Assembly: GCA_039933315.1 (NCBI GenBank)
Contig: JBDTOI010000012.1
Location: forward strand, 1-45,737
Origin: DASXRU01 sp039933315
Lineage (GTDB): Bacteria; Acidobacteriota; Blastocatellia; Pyrinomonadales; Pyrinomonadaceae
Reading direction: 5' to 3'
DNA length: 45,737 nt
Positions 33,438-41,236 of this stretch are shown piece after piece; position 1 is the first letter of the stretch; every line of letters begins with the position of its first letter. The position numbers were made by a program, and so were the translations under genes. The notes under the pieces are model-generated. The model was not told the origin of the DNA and searched no databases. It was given only the letters and a program-made list of their open reading frames with translations.

Positions 33438-33549
33438 TTCCTCAGGTACATTTGATGCGCGCCGGGCGCACGCAGTGGATGGAGTAGAAATCCAGGAGTG
33501 TTCCGCGACTATGCCAACGTTTCCTGACTTGCGCGACTAACTCGGGTGG

Positions 33550-33813
33550 TTATTTGAACTGGCTGGGGCCGATCTCCATACCCAGCGCAATGACCTCATC
33601 CACGGGCAGCCCGGCGAGCGCGGCATGCTCGCGGCAGGCCTCGACACTCGGCGCCTCAAACTCACAGAAGGAGTGTTTCCCGTCCGCAGTCACATGGCTG
33701 CGTATCCATTGCATTCCCATCCGGTCGCAGGTAGCGATGACGTTTTTGCCAACCTCATTGAGCTGCTCAGAATTCAAAGGCGGCAACGTCCGGGTAACCA
33801 TGAAGCGGGGCAT
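33550..33813 (-). CDS. DUF4242 (nickel-binding SCO4226-like) protein
   Basis: An 87-residue ferredoxin-like-fold protein matching DUF4242: MPRFMVTRTLPPLNSEQL, VTADGKHSFCEFEAPS and the C-terminal helix DEVIALGMEI. Members include a nickel-binding protein from Streptomyces, but the physiological role of most is unknown. AAAGGAG lies six bases before the ATG. It lies 34 bases downstream of the secreted protein gene at 33848 and may share its transcript. Confidence 0.75.
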   Translation of the reverse strand: MPRFMVTRTLPPLNSEQLNEVGKNVIATCDRMGMQWIRSHVTADGKHSFCEFEAPSVEACREHAALAGLPVDEVIALGMEIGPSQFK

Positions 33814-33847
33814 CGCAGGCTCCTTTCGGTGGTGGAAGAAGAAGACC

Positions 33848-34354
33848 TTATTTCAATTGAAAGCTGCGGGCGATTAGATCTGTTTGGTTGCGGATCCGGG
33901 ATAGCTTGTCGCGCATACCGGTAAATCGCAATACGTAGATCGTGCGGCTGTCGGCCTGGAGGTAGTAAGTGCGTCCTTCCATCGGCTTGCCCGCGGTTGT
34001 GTACTCATAGGAAAAAGTCACGCCACTTAAGCGACCGGCAAAACGCTCTTCTTTGCCATCAATATAGCCAGGCAGGAAGCGGACTTTCTGGTCCTGGTCG
34101 CGGCGGGCAAACTCGGAAACAGTCAGGCCCGGCTCCAGCATATCTTTCCGGATACGCAAGTGCCCATCGTTGCGGTCCCCATAAACAAACTCCGCATGCT
34201 GGTGGCTGACATCAGGTTCTTCCGTCACCCGCCAGGTAGCTGAAGGCAGCTCCAGCCGGTAAGCGACCTTATCGCTGGTAAACGTTTGCCCTTGCCCCAA
34301 AGCGCTCAGAGCAGCAAATGTGAAAACAATGGATAGAATTATGAAACGTCGCAT
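33848..34354 (-). CDS. Small exported protein of unknown function
   Basis: I start at 34354, giving 168 residues with a signal peptide (MRRFIILSIVFTFAALSALG). CAGGAG lies 11 bases upstream. The frame remains open to 34543, but that extension is encoded by an inverted-repeat element and lacks any conserved feature. The mature part looks beta-rich (FTSDKVAYRLELPSATWRVT, RLSGVTFSYEYTTAGKPMEG, YVLRFTGMRDKLSRIRNQTD) and resembles PsbP-like or DUF1795-type proteins, which share such a fold. Function unknown. The DUF4242 gene follows on the same strand. Confidence 0.65.
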   Translation of the reverse strand: MRRFIILSIVFTFAALSALGQGQTFTSDKVAYRLELPSATWRVTEEPDVSHQHAEFVYGDRNDGHLRIRKDMLEPGLTVSEFARRDQDQKVRFLPGYIDGKEERFAGRLSGVTFSYEYTTAGKPMEGRTYYLQADSRTIYVLRFTGMRDKLSRIRNQTDLIARSFQLK

Positions 34355-34386
34355 TGGATTAATAACTCCTGTTTGATTTGGCAGCT

Positions 34387-34520
34387 TGTCAGAACCCCCT
34401 GCGGTAGCGGGCGGGCCCATCGATTGCGGAATGCGGAATGTCGATTGAGGAATGCCAATCGTTCTGAATCCGCATTCCGAATTCGGCATTCCGCAATCAT
34501 TAGGCCCGCCCGCTCTGACA
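34387..34520. repeat. Large nested inverted-repeat element
   Basis: Three nested arm pairs read TGTCAGA/TCTGACA (34387-34393, 34514-34520), AGCGGGCGGGCC/GGCCCGCCCGCT (34406-34417, 34503-34514) and ATTGCGGAATGC/GCATTCCGCAAT (34423-34434, 34486-34497). It lies just upstream of the exported protein gene and looks like a small non-coding mobile hairpin element. Confidence 0.75.
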
Positions 34521-34598
34521 GTGCCAAGGATACTCCAGAGCATGCTTTAGGGGAATTCAGATGCCGGCGGTTCATCCTCTCGTTGTCCGTCCACGTGA

Positions 34599-35345
34599 TC
34601 AGGACGCCTGCCCGACCGATTGCGCCAGAGCAGCACGCTGGATCTGTATCAATCTCTCAATTCCCTCCGCGCCCAAAGCCAGGAGCGAATCGAGCTCCTG
34701 GCGCGAAAACGGCGATCCCTCTGCCGTCCCCTGCACCTCAATAAAGCGGCCGTCACCGGTGCAGACCAGATTCATATCAACCTCGGCGGTGGAATCCTCC
34801 GTGTATTTCAGGTCGAGCAGCGGCGTCTTTTCAACTATACCCACGCTCACAGCGGCCACTTCTGACGTCACCGGATTGCGAGTGATTTTTCCCTGTGTCA
34901 TGAGGTGGCGACACGCCAGGGCAAGGGCCACGTAAGCTCCGGTGATGGCAGCAGTGCGCGTACCACCATCGGCCTGGAGTACGTCGCAATCGAGAGTGAT
35001 GGTGCGTTCGCCAAGGGCTTTCATGTTGGCCACCGAACGAAAGCTGCGGCCAATCAATCGCTGGATCTCGTGCGTGCGCCCGGACAGGCCGCCGCGGCCT
35101 GTTTCGCGTGGCGTACGTTGGGCGGTGGCGCGCGGCAGCATCGCATACTCGGCAGTGATCCAGCCCCGCCCGCGCTGGCTGCGAAGATGCGGTGGCAACT
35201 TCTCTTCTACCGTCGCCACACAGAGGACCCGGGTCTCTCCCATTTCGATCAGCGCCGAGCCTTCCGCATGCGGCAAGTAGTTGGGCGTGATCTTTACGGG
35301 CCGCAATTCATTGACGGCGCGGCCATCAGAACGTACGTAGCTCAT
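34599..35345 (-). CDS. rph: Ribonuclease PH
   Basis: A 248-residue phosphate-dependent 3'-5' exoribonuclease that trims tRNA precursors. It starts MSYVRSDGRAVNELRPVKI and has SALIEMGETRVLCVATVEE, SGRTHEIQRLIGRSFRSV and the phosphate and RNA-binding core CDVLQADGGTRTAAITGAY. The C-terminus ending in AQSVG is normal. The ATG at 35345 overlaps the end of the glutamate racemase gene by about 20 bases, so the two are translationally coupled. The frame runs further to 35432, but that part only overlaps racemase and is not expected to be translated. Confidence 0.96.
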   Translation of the reverse strand: MSYVRSDGRAVNELRPVKITPNYLPHAEGSALIEMGETRVLCVATVEEKLPPHLRSQRGRGWITAEYAMLPRATAQRTPRETGRGGLSGRTHEIQRLIGRSFRSVANMKALGERTITLDCDVLQADGGTRTAAITGAYVALALACRHLMTQGKITRNPVTSEVAAVSVGIVEKTPLLDLKYTEDSTAEVDMNLVCTGDGRFIEVQGTAEGSPFSRQELDSLLALGAEGIERLIQIQRAALAQSVGQAS

Positions 35346-36219
35346 CGTGCCCCCAAACTTCCACGGCTTCCAATACTGAAGGCGGATGCCCGAGGAATCT
35401 TTCCGCGACTCGCGCGAAGCGCTCCGCCGCATCAGTCACATAGAAGTGGTCGAGATCATCGCACAGTCGCCGTTCGGGTGCACGGTTTTCCTGGGGCACG
35501 TGGGCGAGGCCCGAAGCCGACAGCCAGTTTTCCACGTCATGGGCCGCTGCCTCGCCCGAATCTATCAGTATCACTTCGGCTCCCATTTCTGCCTGAATCA
35601 CCTCCCGCAGAATTGGGTAGTGAGTGCAGCCCAGCACCAGCGAATCAACCTTACTGTCTTTCAAATCGGCCAGGTATTGCGCGGCGATAGTGCGCGCCAC
35701 GTCGGTGTCGGCCCAACCTTCTTCGGCCAGCGACACAAAGAGCGGGCAGGCGCGCTCTATTACCATGGCTTGTTCGTCGAGGGCCTTGATCGCTTGCGAA
35801 TAAACGCCGCTGTTAACGGTCGATTCAGTGGCAATAACGCCAATTCGTTTTCCCCGGGACGCGCCGGCGATGGTGACGGCGGCGCGTGCGCCTGGTTCAA
35901 TCACGCCGACAACCTTGCACTTCACCGCATCGCGTATCGCCGGCAACGCCAGCGCCGACGCGGTATTACAGGCGACGACCAGCAGCTTGATGCCGTGCGC
36001 TTCGAGGAAGTGGGCGTTTTCCACGGCGTAACGCTCTACCGTGGCCAGTGATTTGGTGCCGTACGGCACGCGCGCAGTATCGCCCAAATAAACAAAGTGC
36101 TCTTCCGGCAGCCGCTCGTGCAAAGCGCGATAGACAGTCAGGCCGCCGACGCCGCTGTCAAAGATGCCGATAGGAAGCGAGGTGATTTCGGATTGCGGAT
36201 TGCGGATTGCGGATTTCAA
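35326..36219 (-). CDS. murI: Glutamate racemase
   Basis: A cofactor-independent enzyme that makes D-glutamate for peptidoglycan. It has PIGIFDSGVGGLTVYRAL with the catalytic aspartate, the first catalytic cysteine in VACNTASALALP and the second in LGCTHYPIL. The length from the first conserved residue is about 280 residues, as usual. The start is unclear: the conserved part is preceded by codons from a repeat (GCGGATT units at 36184-36292), and there is no ATG near PIGIFD. The best candidate is TTG at 36219. The longer frame to 36339 would run into the tmRNA gene and is unlikely. Its end overlaps RNase PH. Confidence 0.92.
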   Translation of the reverse strand: MKSAIRNPQSEITSLPIGIFDSGVGGLTVYRALHERLPEEHFVYLGDTARVPYGTKSLATVERYAVENAHFLEAHGIKLLVVACNTASALALPAIRDAVKCKVVGVIEPGARAAVTIAGASRGKRIGVIATESTVNSGVYSQAIKALDEQAMVIERACPLFVSLAEEGWADTDVARTIAAQYLADLKDSKVDSLVLGCTHYPILREVIQAEMGAEVILIDSGEAAAHDVENWLSASGLAHVPQENRAPERRLCDDLDHFYVTDAAERFARVAERFLGHPPSVLEAVEVWGHDELRTF

Positions 36220-36292
36220 AACAAACTTTAGTGGTGACTCTCTTTTGCCTCGGATCTCAAATCCAAAATCCGAATTCCGAAATCCGCAATCA
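36184..36292. repeat. Inverted-repeat element at the start of glutamate racemase
   Basis: The arm GATTTCGGATTGCGGATTGC (from 36184) is complementary to AATTCCGAAATCCGCAATC (to 36292) with small changes, and GCGGATT is iterated three times in the left arm. It resembles the GCGGAATGC element at 34387-34520. It lies between the tmRNA 3' end and the conserved start of the racemase. Confidence 0.7.
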
Positions 36293-36298
36293 AAAGGA

Positions 36299-36695
36299 TG
36301 GTGGAGGCGCCGAGAATCGAACTCGGATCCAAGAGCCAACGCCGAAGGAATCTACATGCTTAGTCGCTTCTCTTGCTTGTCCGGCAATTTTAGTTGCCGG
36401 ACAAAAATTCGCTCTATGCCGAGTAAGTGAACCGACGAGACCTCGGCAAGAGCTAGTCCGACTTTATCTCACCCAGCCTCACGGGCCGAAAGGCTGGGCC
36501 AGCTCATCTAAGTGACATCTCGGTCCGCGCGCATGAGCAACTTGCGGCGAGACGCTCGGTGCTAATTAGGCAGCGAGAGCCAATTCATTGTTATTGGCAA
36601 TTGTTTTTTCCCTACGCTTTTTAACGAGCTGCATAGAGTAGCCCGGCATGCATCACAATCAGCGCCAGGAGCTCCTGTCGAAGCCTGTCGCCCCC
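36299..36695 (-). ncRNA. ssrA: Transfer-messenger RNA (tmRNA)
   Basis: A 397-base gene on the minus strand. The 5' end GGGGGCGACAGGCTTCGACA and the 3' end with the T-loop GTTCGATTC and CGCCTCCACCA are typical. The first seven bases GGGGGCG pair fully with CGCCTCC at the 3' end (one G-U), and CCA is encoded. The internal tag frame (36569-36598) encodes ANNNELALAA followed by TAA, matching the usual LAA-type degradation tag, with resume codon GCC. tmRNA rescues stalled ribosomes and marks the unfinished protein for proteolysis. It is encoded directly upstream of glutamate racemase on the same strand and precedes the inverted repeat. Exact ends may differ by a base or two. Confidence 0.95.
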
Positions 36696-36714
36696 ATTTT
36701 TGCGAAGCAGTGTG

Positions 36715-36720
36715 ATTATA
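36715..36720 (-). promoter_or_regulatory. -10 element of the tmRNA promoter
   Basis: The minus strand reads TATAAT, 19 bases before the mature tmRNA 5' end, so a precursor with a short leader is expected, later cut by RNase P. I could not find a good -35 hexamer at the usual spacing. Confidence 0.5.
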
Positions 36721-36758
36721 ACAAATGGTGCAGCTATTCCCCACTTGCGGGACAAAGA

Positions 36759-36882
36759 GAATCCACAGATTACGCAGATTTCACAGATAAGAGCAGGAGG
36801 CTAGACAGTAGTTGCCGGAAGTCAGCGATGCTCGTTCCCGCCCTGCTTTCCCGTCTGTGAAATCTGCGTAATCTGTGGATTC
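36759..36882. repeat. Perfect 29-base inverted repeat around a 66-base centre
   Basis: Left arm begins GAATCCACAGATTACGCAGA (36759-36787) and the right arm (36854-36882) is its exact reverse complement. The centre (36788-36853) shows no gene. Perfect arms suggest recent origin or selection for the hairpin. It lies upstream of the tmRNA promoter and before the small gene at 36984. Confidence 0.85.
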
Positions 36883-36983
36883 TTCCTGACCTCCGGCCTG
36901 GTTGGGCAAAAAGATATCTACTTGCTAAACTGTGCGTAGAGAGATTCAGTAAACAAGCGAGGTAAAGCGAGGCCAGGGACGTT

Positions 36984-37178
36984 ATGAGCAAGCAAGATCA
37001 GAAGCCAATCGACAATGTTATCTCAGACGAGACGGGCCAATTTGATCTGCGCTTTATCCTGTGGCGTCACTTCTGTGCGGAAAATAACCTGCCGGTGGAA
37101 ACCCTCTCCAGCCAGCTCAACGACGAGATGAAAGAGAAGTGGGACGAGCTGAAATCCAGTAAGCTCCGCGGCCGCTAA
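36984..37178 (+). CDS. Small hypothetical acidic/helical protein
   Basis: A 64-residue protein with a helical middle (DLRFILWRHFCAENNLPVET) and a charged C-terminus (NDEMKEKWDELKSSKLRGR). AGGGA lies before the ATG. No signal peptide or membrane segment. I do not recognise a family. It is the only plus-strand gene between the tmRNA and the convergent MBL-fold hydrolase, whose stop codon lies 17 bases away. Coding use is suggested by the ribosome binding site and by the balanced composition, but there is no further support. Confidence 0.55.
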   Translation: MSKQDQKPIDNVISDETGQFDLRFILWRHFCAENNLPVETLSSQLNDEMKEKWDELKSSKLRGR

Positions 37179-37194
37179 TCGCGATTCTCAACCA

Positions 37195-37887
37195 TCAGAA
37201 CCGGCTGCCCTTTCCTATCGAATACAACCCCGTCAGAAAAGGATTGGTGCGTCGCTCCTCGCCAATAGTCGTTACCTCTCCGTGGCCCGAGTAAACCTCC
37301 ACATCATCCCCCAGCGGCAACAACTTACTCATGATGGAATCCATCAATTGCTCAGTGGATCCGCCCGGCAAATCCGTCCGTCCGATTGAGCCCGCGAAAA
37401 GCACGTCGCCCACAAATACCTTTCTTTCCTTTTCATTGAACAGCACTACGTGACCGGGCGTGTGACCGGGACAATGAATCACTTTGAATTCCAGTTCCCC
37501 GACCGTATAGCTCTGTCCATCGCTCCAGTATTCATCGATCCGGGGCGGCCGTTCATAAGCGAACCCGAGCGCCGACCACTCTGATCGAGGGATGCCGAGC
37601 CATTCGGGCTGCTGCGGCAACTGATCGTAGATGAACTCGTCAGCCTGGTGAATGATGATCTTCGCTTCAGGCTTCAGCTTCTTCAGCGCCGCCACCCCAC
37701 CCACATGATCCATGTGCGCATGGGTAACGGCAATTGCCTGTAATTCAAACCCATGACGGTCTATGGCGCGACCGATGCTCTCCGAGTCGTCTCCCGGATC
37801 GATGCAGATCGCTTTCTTCGTTTTTTCGCAGCCGACCACGCGAGTGTGTTGTTGAAATGCGGTGACGGTTATTTGTTCGATGATCAT
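37195..37887 (-). CDS. MBL-fold metallohydrolase (glyoxalase II-like)
   Basis: A 230-residue metallo-beta-lactamase-fold enzyme of the hydroxyacylglutathione hydrolase type. The metal-binding motif is THAHMDHVGG, with further ligands in CPGHTPGHVV, GDVLFAGSIGRTDLPGG and YSGHGEVTTIGEERRTNPF. Such proteins hydrolyse thioesters or related substrates in the cytoplasm. I take ATG at 37887 (MIIEQITV) as start. The extra 11 codons upstream come from the inverted repeat whose left arm begins six bases before it. That repeat leaves no room for a normal ribosome binding site, so expression may depend on read-through or a weak start. Confidence 0.92.
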   Translation of the reverse strand: MIIEQITVTAFQQHTRVVGCEKTKKAICIDPGDDSESIGRAIDRHGFELQAIAVTHAHMDHVGGVAALKKLKPEAKIIIHQADEFIYDQLPQQPEWLGIPRSEWSALGFAYERPPRIDEYWSDGQSYTVGELEFKVIHCPGHTPGHVVLFNEKERKVFVGDVLFAGSIGRTDLPGGSTEQLMDSIMSKLLPLGDDVEVYSGHGEVTTIGEERRTNPFLTGLYSIGKGSRF

Positions 37888-37892
37888 AAGGG

Positions 37893-38028
37893 GTGGCACA
37901 GACTTCAGTCTGTGATCCAACGCAAACTGTTAGTCTGCGTCCGAATTCCTACTCAAGGTGGCCGTAGCAGTTACGCGCAAACGAACAATTTGCGTTACAA
38001 GATGATCACAGACTGAAGTCTGTGCCAC
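37893..38028. repeat. Dispersed inverted-repeat element, family A, copy 2
   Basis: Two perfectly complementary 25-base arms, the left starting GTGGCACAGACTTCAGTCTG (37893-37917) and the right ending CTGAAGTCTGTGCCAC (38004-38028), flank 86 bases. The arms recur at 6969-7054. This copy fills the divergent promoter region between the MBL-fold and radical SAM genes. Confidence 0.85.
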
Positions 38029-38036
38029 TCACGGAG

Positions 38037-38042
38037 TATAAT
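38037..38042 (+). promoter_or_regulatory. Possible -10 element for the radical SAM gene
   Basis: TATAAT lies 42 bases before the ATG, immediately after the right arm of the repeat. Any -35 element would fall inside the repeat (TGAAGT is the closest hexamer), so the element may contribute to the promoter. Confidence 0.35.
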
Positions 38043-38083
38043 TGCTCATCTGTATTTCTGCTATTGCACGAGGCTTTTAGGAT

Positions 38084-39157
38084 ATGCCACTAAGCGCCAC
38101 CGCGACTTCACTCGCCGAACGGCTGGACCGGATGACTGCCGAAGGCGCGCCCGAATTGACTGAGCATCTGCCGGGCAATGCTCTGAAATGCTTTGCTTGC
38201 GGGCATCGCTGTTTAATCAAAGAAGACAAGCGCGGCATTTGTAAAGTTCGCTTTAATGAGCGTGGCCATCTGCGAGTGCCGGTGAACTATGTGGCCGCCC
38301 TCGCTTGTGATCCGACAGAAAAGAAGCCCTTCTTTCATGCCCTGCCCGGCTCCGACACCTTGACGTTCGGGATGCTGGGATGCGATCTGCACTGCGCGTA
38401 CTGCCAGAACTGGCTCACCTCGCAGGCACTGCGCGACGATGCGGCGGGAACCGCTCCGACTATGGTCACGCCTCAGCGTTTGGTGGCTATGGCGAAGGCC
38501 TACGGCGCCTCGTTGGTGGGAACCAGCTACAACGAACCCCTGATCACGGCCGAGTGGGCGATCGAAGTATTCCGGCAGGCTAAGCCGGCGGGATTTAGAA
38601 CTGCGTTTATCTCCAACGGCAACGCTACCCCGCAAGTGCTCGATTACATCCGGCCATGGACTGATTGCTACAAGATCGATCTGAAGTCGATGAGCGACAA
38701 AAACTACCGGCAGCTGGGGGGCGTGGTGGATAACATTCTGGACACGGTAAAGATGGTCTACGCGCGGGGCTTCTGGGAAGAAATTGTGACCCTGGTCATT
38801 CCGGGCTTCAACGATTCAACAGATGAACTAAGACGAGCCGCCGATTTTATTGCTGCTGTCTCATGCGATATTCCCTGGCACGTGACCGCGTTTCACCAGG
38901 ACTATCACATGCAGGAAAACGCGAACACCACCGCGGAGCAATTGATTCGCGCGTGCGAGATCGGGCGCGAAGCCGGGTTGCGTTATATCTATGCAGGTAA
39001 CCTTCCCGGCAAAGTCGGTCGTTGGGAGAACACGTATTGCCCGTCGTGCGATGAGTTGTTGGTGGAGCGGTATGGATATGTAATCCGGCAGATGAAGGTT
39101 ACTGGCTCCGGACACTGCCCTACTTGCGCCGCATCGATCCCCGGCATCTGGTCTTGA
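38084..39157 (+). CDS. AmmeMemoRadiSam-system-type radical SAM enzyme
   Basis: A 357-residue radical S-adenosylmethionine enzyme. The iron-sulfur cluster motif is Cys-x3-Cys-x2-Cys in GMLGCDLHCAYCQNW. An N-terminal cysteine region (CFACGHRCLIKEDKRGIC) and C-terminal CPSC and CPTC pairs look like extra metal sites. This matches the radical SAM member of the conserved AmmeMemoRadiSam set (AMMECR1, Memo and radical SAM proteins), which is also related to pyruvate-formate-lyase activases. The other two members are not found in this window. TTAGGAT lies before the ATG. The substrate is unknown. Confidence 0.9.
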   Translation: MPLSATATSLAERLDRMTAEGAPELTEHLPGNALKCFACGHRCLIKEDKRGICKVRFNERGHLRVPVNYVAALACDPTEKKPFFHALPGSDTLTFGMLGCDLHCAYCQNWLTSQALRDDAAGTAPTMVTPQRLVAMAKAYGASLVGTSYNEPLITAEWAIEVFRQAKPAGFRTAFISNGNATPQVLDYIRPWTDCYKIDLKSMSDKNYRQLGGVVDNILDTVKMVYARGFWEEIVTLVIPGFNDSTDELRRAADFIAAVSCDIPWHVTAFHQDYHMQENANTTAEQLIRACEIGREAGLRYIYAGNLPGKVGRWENTYCPSCDELLVERYGYVIRQMKVTGSGHCPTCAASIPGIWS

Positions 39158-39198
39158 TTGTACGCAGATTCCAGCCCTGGTTTGTTAACCTAAATCAA

Positions 39199-39236
39199 AC
39201 AACCAGGGGCACGTCCGAAGGCGTGTCCCTGGTTGT
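39199..39236. terminator. Hairpin between convergent genes
   Basis: ACAACCAGGGGCACG and CGTGTCCCTGGTTGT form a stem of about 14 pairs with a small loop. On the minus strand it is followed by TTTGATTT, so it may end the lipoprotein gene. It may also serve the radical SAM gene from the other side. Confidence 0.65.
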
Positions 39237-39261
39237 GAAGTTCAACGCTGGACGAGCCAAC

Positions 39262-39936
39262 CTAAGGTGTAGCCGCCGGCGGTGGTGGTGGTGCTTTGGT
39301 TGCCGGAGCAGGTTTTGTCGCTGCCGGAGTGGTCCTTGGCGCGGGGGTCGCAGCTGTTGCCGGCGAGGCTTTGGGTGTCGGCGTCGGCGATGCCTCAGCG
39401 ACCGGATTCATCACCGGCACTGCCGCCGCAGCCACGAGTTTCCACTCGCCATTGCGCCGGGCAAAGGTATCGACAAAGCGATACTGGCCGCTGATGTTCA
39501 TAACCTTACCGTTGGCCGCTTTATACTTCCCGCCTTTTATAATGGTACGCCCGCTGGCGACCGCCGCATCGGCTCCCAGCACCGTCACTTTCAGCTCCGC
39601 GATCTCCCATGAATCGGCCGTCAGGTTACCCTCGCCGATGTCCTTTATGTCCTGCGCTTTGGTGGTCAGGGAACCATCGGGCGGCACCGAAATCAGGTCA
39701 TCGGCTTCGACTTTCCCCACAGCTACGACGTCCTTCTCTTTTAAGACGCGGGGCCAATCGTTTTCAATTCGTAAGATCTCACGCTCGATGGCGGCGGTGT
39801 CAGGAGGTGTTTCCCTGGCAACGGCCGGTGTATTGGTATTCGCGACTGGTTCGGCCGCCGGCTGGCACCCCGTCTGGTTGAACGCCATGAGTGCCAAACC
39901 CATCGGCAACGCCAATGTGAACAGAATTCGTTTCAT
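39262..39936 (-). CDS. Lipoprotein with a DUF4440/SnoaL-like domain and a proline-alanine tail
   Basis: A 224-residue protein with a lipoprotein-type signal (cysteine in FNQTGCQPA near residue 24). A short Thr/Pro linker follows. Residues about 47-165 resemble DUF4440, an NTF2-like fold (EREILRIENDWPRVLKEKD, then ADDLISVPPDG and FARRNGEWKLVAAAAV). The last 55 residues are a low-complexity tail of Thr, Pro, Ala and Lys. AAGGAG precedes the ATG. It probably sits on the outer side of a membrane. Activity is unknown. Confidence 0.8.
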   Translation of the reverse strand: MKRILFTLALPMGLALMAFNQTGCQPAAEPVANTNTPAVARETPPDTAAIEREILRIENDWPRVLKEKDVVAVGKVEADDLISVPPDGSLTTKAQDIKDIGEGNLTADSWEIAELKVTVLGADAAVASGRTIIKGGKYKAANGKVMNISGQYRFVDTFARRNGEWKLVAAAAVPVMNPVAEASPTPTPKASPATAATPAPRTTPAATKPAPATKAPPPPPAATP

Positions 39937-40214
39937 TTCGTGCAGACTCCTTCTTAAGCTTAAGGGAAAATACTAAAACCGGGTTGCAACTGCGAAAAAG
40001 ATAGAATGCTTCTATGCCAAAATCACGGGCTAGTCAATAGCCATCGCCTATTGACTTGCCCTCGCCATTGGAATATCTTGCGGCGGTAATGTGGAGTTTT
40101 GCGCGCCGGCCATTCAGCGCCGGTCAGCCTCGCGAAAGTCCCGGCTCAGGCGAAACTTCTTCCGCAACAAACTAAGTCCACCCGCGGCGCATTTCTTCGA
40201 GAGGAGAGCCCCCA

Positions 40215-40730
40215 ATGTTTCGTGTAGTCCGAATTCCCTTTCAGGTAAATGGCTCCCGCTTATTCTTGTTCGCAGTTGCCACCTTAATTCTTCTTTTACC
40301 ATCCCATCTTGCTGCTCAGAGACCGCGCGCCGCCAGCGCGCCCGCCAGCCCGCCCGTGGGGGAAGATGGTCCTTCCTTTAGTGAGTTTAAGGGCGTGCGT
40401 ATTGGCATGACCATGGAGGAATGCCGCAAGAAACTCGGCAACCCCAAGGACAAATCCGACGAGCAGGACTTCTATATGTTTGGGGACAAGATGGCGGCCC
40501 AGGTTCTGTACAAGACCAATAAGGTAGTCACTATCTCAATCGACTTTATCGACGGGTCAAGCGACGCTCCCAGTCCAAAGCAGGTAATCGGCGACGATCT
40601 CCAGCCGAAGCCAGACGGCTCGATGTTCAAAAAAGTGGACTATCCGAAAGCAGGCTACTGGGTCTCATACAATCGTACCGCCGGCGATTCACCGAGCGTC
40701 TCTATCACCATGCAAAAGATCGCACAATAG
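40215..40730 (+). CDS. Exported protein with a BamE/SmpA-like motif
   Basis: A 171-residue protein with a signal peptide (about residues 1-34, LFAVATLILLLPSHLAAQ). A short Ala/Pro linker is followed by a domain that starts FKGVRIGMTMEECRKKLGNP, similar to the IxxGMTxxEVxxxLGxP motif of SmpA/BamE-type proteins and related small lipoproteins. The rest is a compact alpha/beta fold (QVLYKTNKVVTISIDFIDG). GAGGAGA lies before the ATG. Function unknown, perhaps envelope-related. Confidence 0.7.
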   Translation: MFRVVRIPFQVNGSRLFLFAVATLILLLPSHLAAQRPRAASAPASPPVGEDGPSFSEFKGVRIGMTMEECRKKLGNPKDKSDEQDFYMFGDKMAAQVLYKTNKVVTISIDFIDGSSDAPSPKQVIGDDLQPKPDGSMFKKVDYPKAGYWVSYNRTAGDSPSVSITMQKIAQ

Positions 40731-40861
40731 GCGGCTGGCCCCCACGACACACGAAATAGTGCCAGACGTGCACGATCTGGCATAGAACTCAGAAAGCCAG
40801 TGCGAATCTCTTATTGACCGGGGACGGAAATCTTTCGAACCCTCTCCGGTTCGCCTATCAA

Positions 40862-40892
40862 GGGTCCCCTTACTCGGGGCCCGTTTTATTTT
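40862..40892 (+). terminator. Terminator-like hairpin
   Basis: GGGTCCCC (40862-40869) and GGGGCCC (40876-40882) form a GC-rich stem followed by GTTTTATTTT. It would end transcription from the exported protein gene 132 bases upstream. Between that gene and this hairpin lies another small stem, TGCCAGA/TCTGGCA (40760-40782). Confidence 0.65.
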
Positions 40893-41230
40893 GGATTCCC
40901 TGGTATTTGCCTGCCCCGAAGCCCTTGCTGGCCCAACTGCTTCCGCCGGTTTCGCCCTCATTACCGTTTAGACATCCCGCCGGCACCCGGTGAACGCCCC
41001 GTGAGGGCGCCGCTACAGGTCTCCCTTTGACTAACCTCTCCGCAGGGATGACTCGAGCTCCGACCTGTCCACGGGCACATGTTTTGCTCTTGCGCCTGAC
41101 AACAATTAAACCTCGTATTTCAAACGGCGTGTCGTTACCCCTGTCGTTTTCATTGGACTCTTCCGCGCGCCGTAGGTGACAGACCACTTGCTGGTCGATC
41201 ACAGTCAAAGTCTCGGTTCCAAAAGGAGCA
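40893..41230. other. Long leader or spacer before the FecR-domain gene
   Basis: About 340 bases with no gene I can support. A short palindrome (GCCCCGTGAGGGC, about 40994-41006) resembles a dispersed repeat. The region must contain the promoter of the FecR-domain gene. I see no recognisable riboswitch. Confidence 0.4.
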
Positions 41231-41236
41231 ATGCTC

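Noticed and set aside
36220..36339. N-terminal extension of glutamate racemase to an ATG at 36339
   Set aside because: It is encoded by a repeat and the 3' end of the tmRNA, so it cannot be a normal protein start.
37888..37920. Extra 11 codons of the MBL-fold hydrolase
   Set aside because: They derive from the family A repeat arm. The ATG at 37887 matches the usual start of the family.
40731..40861. Possible tRNA or riboswitch after the exported protein gene
   Set aside because: No cloverleaf or known aptamer pattern could be formed. Only simple hairpins are visible.
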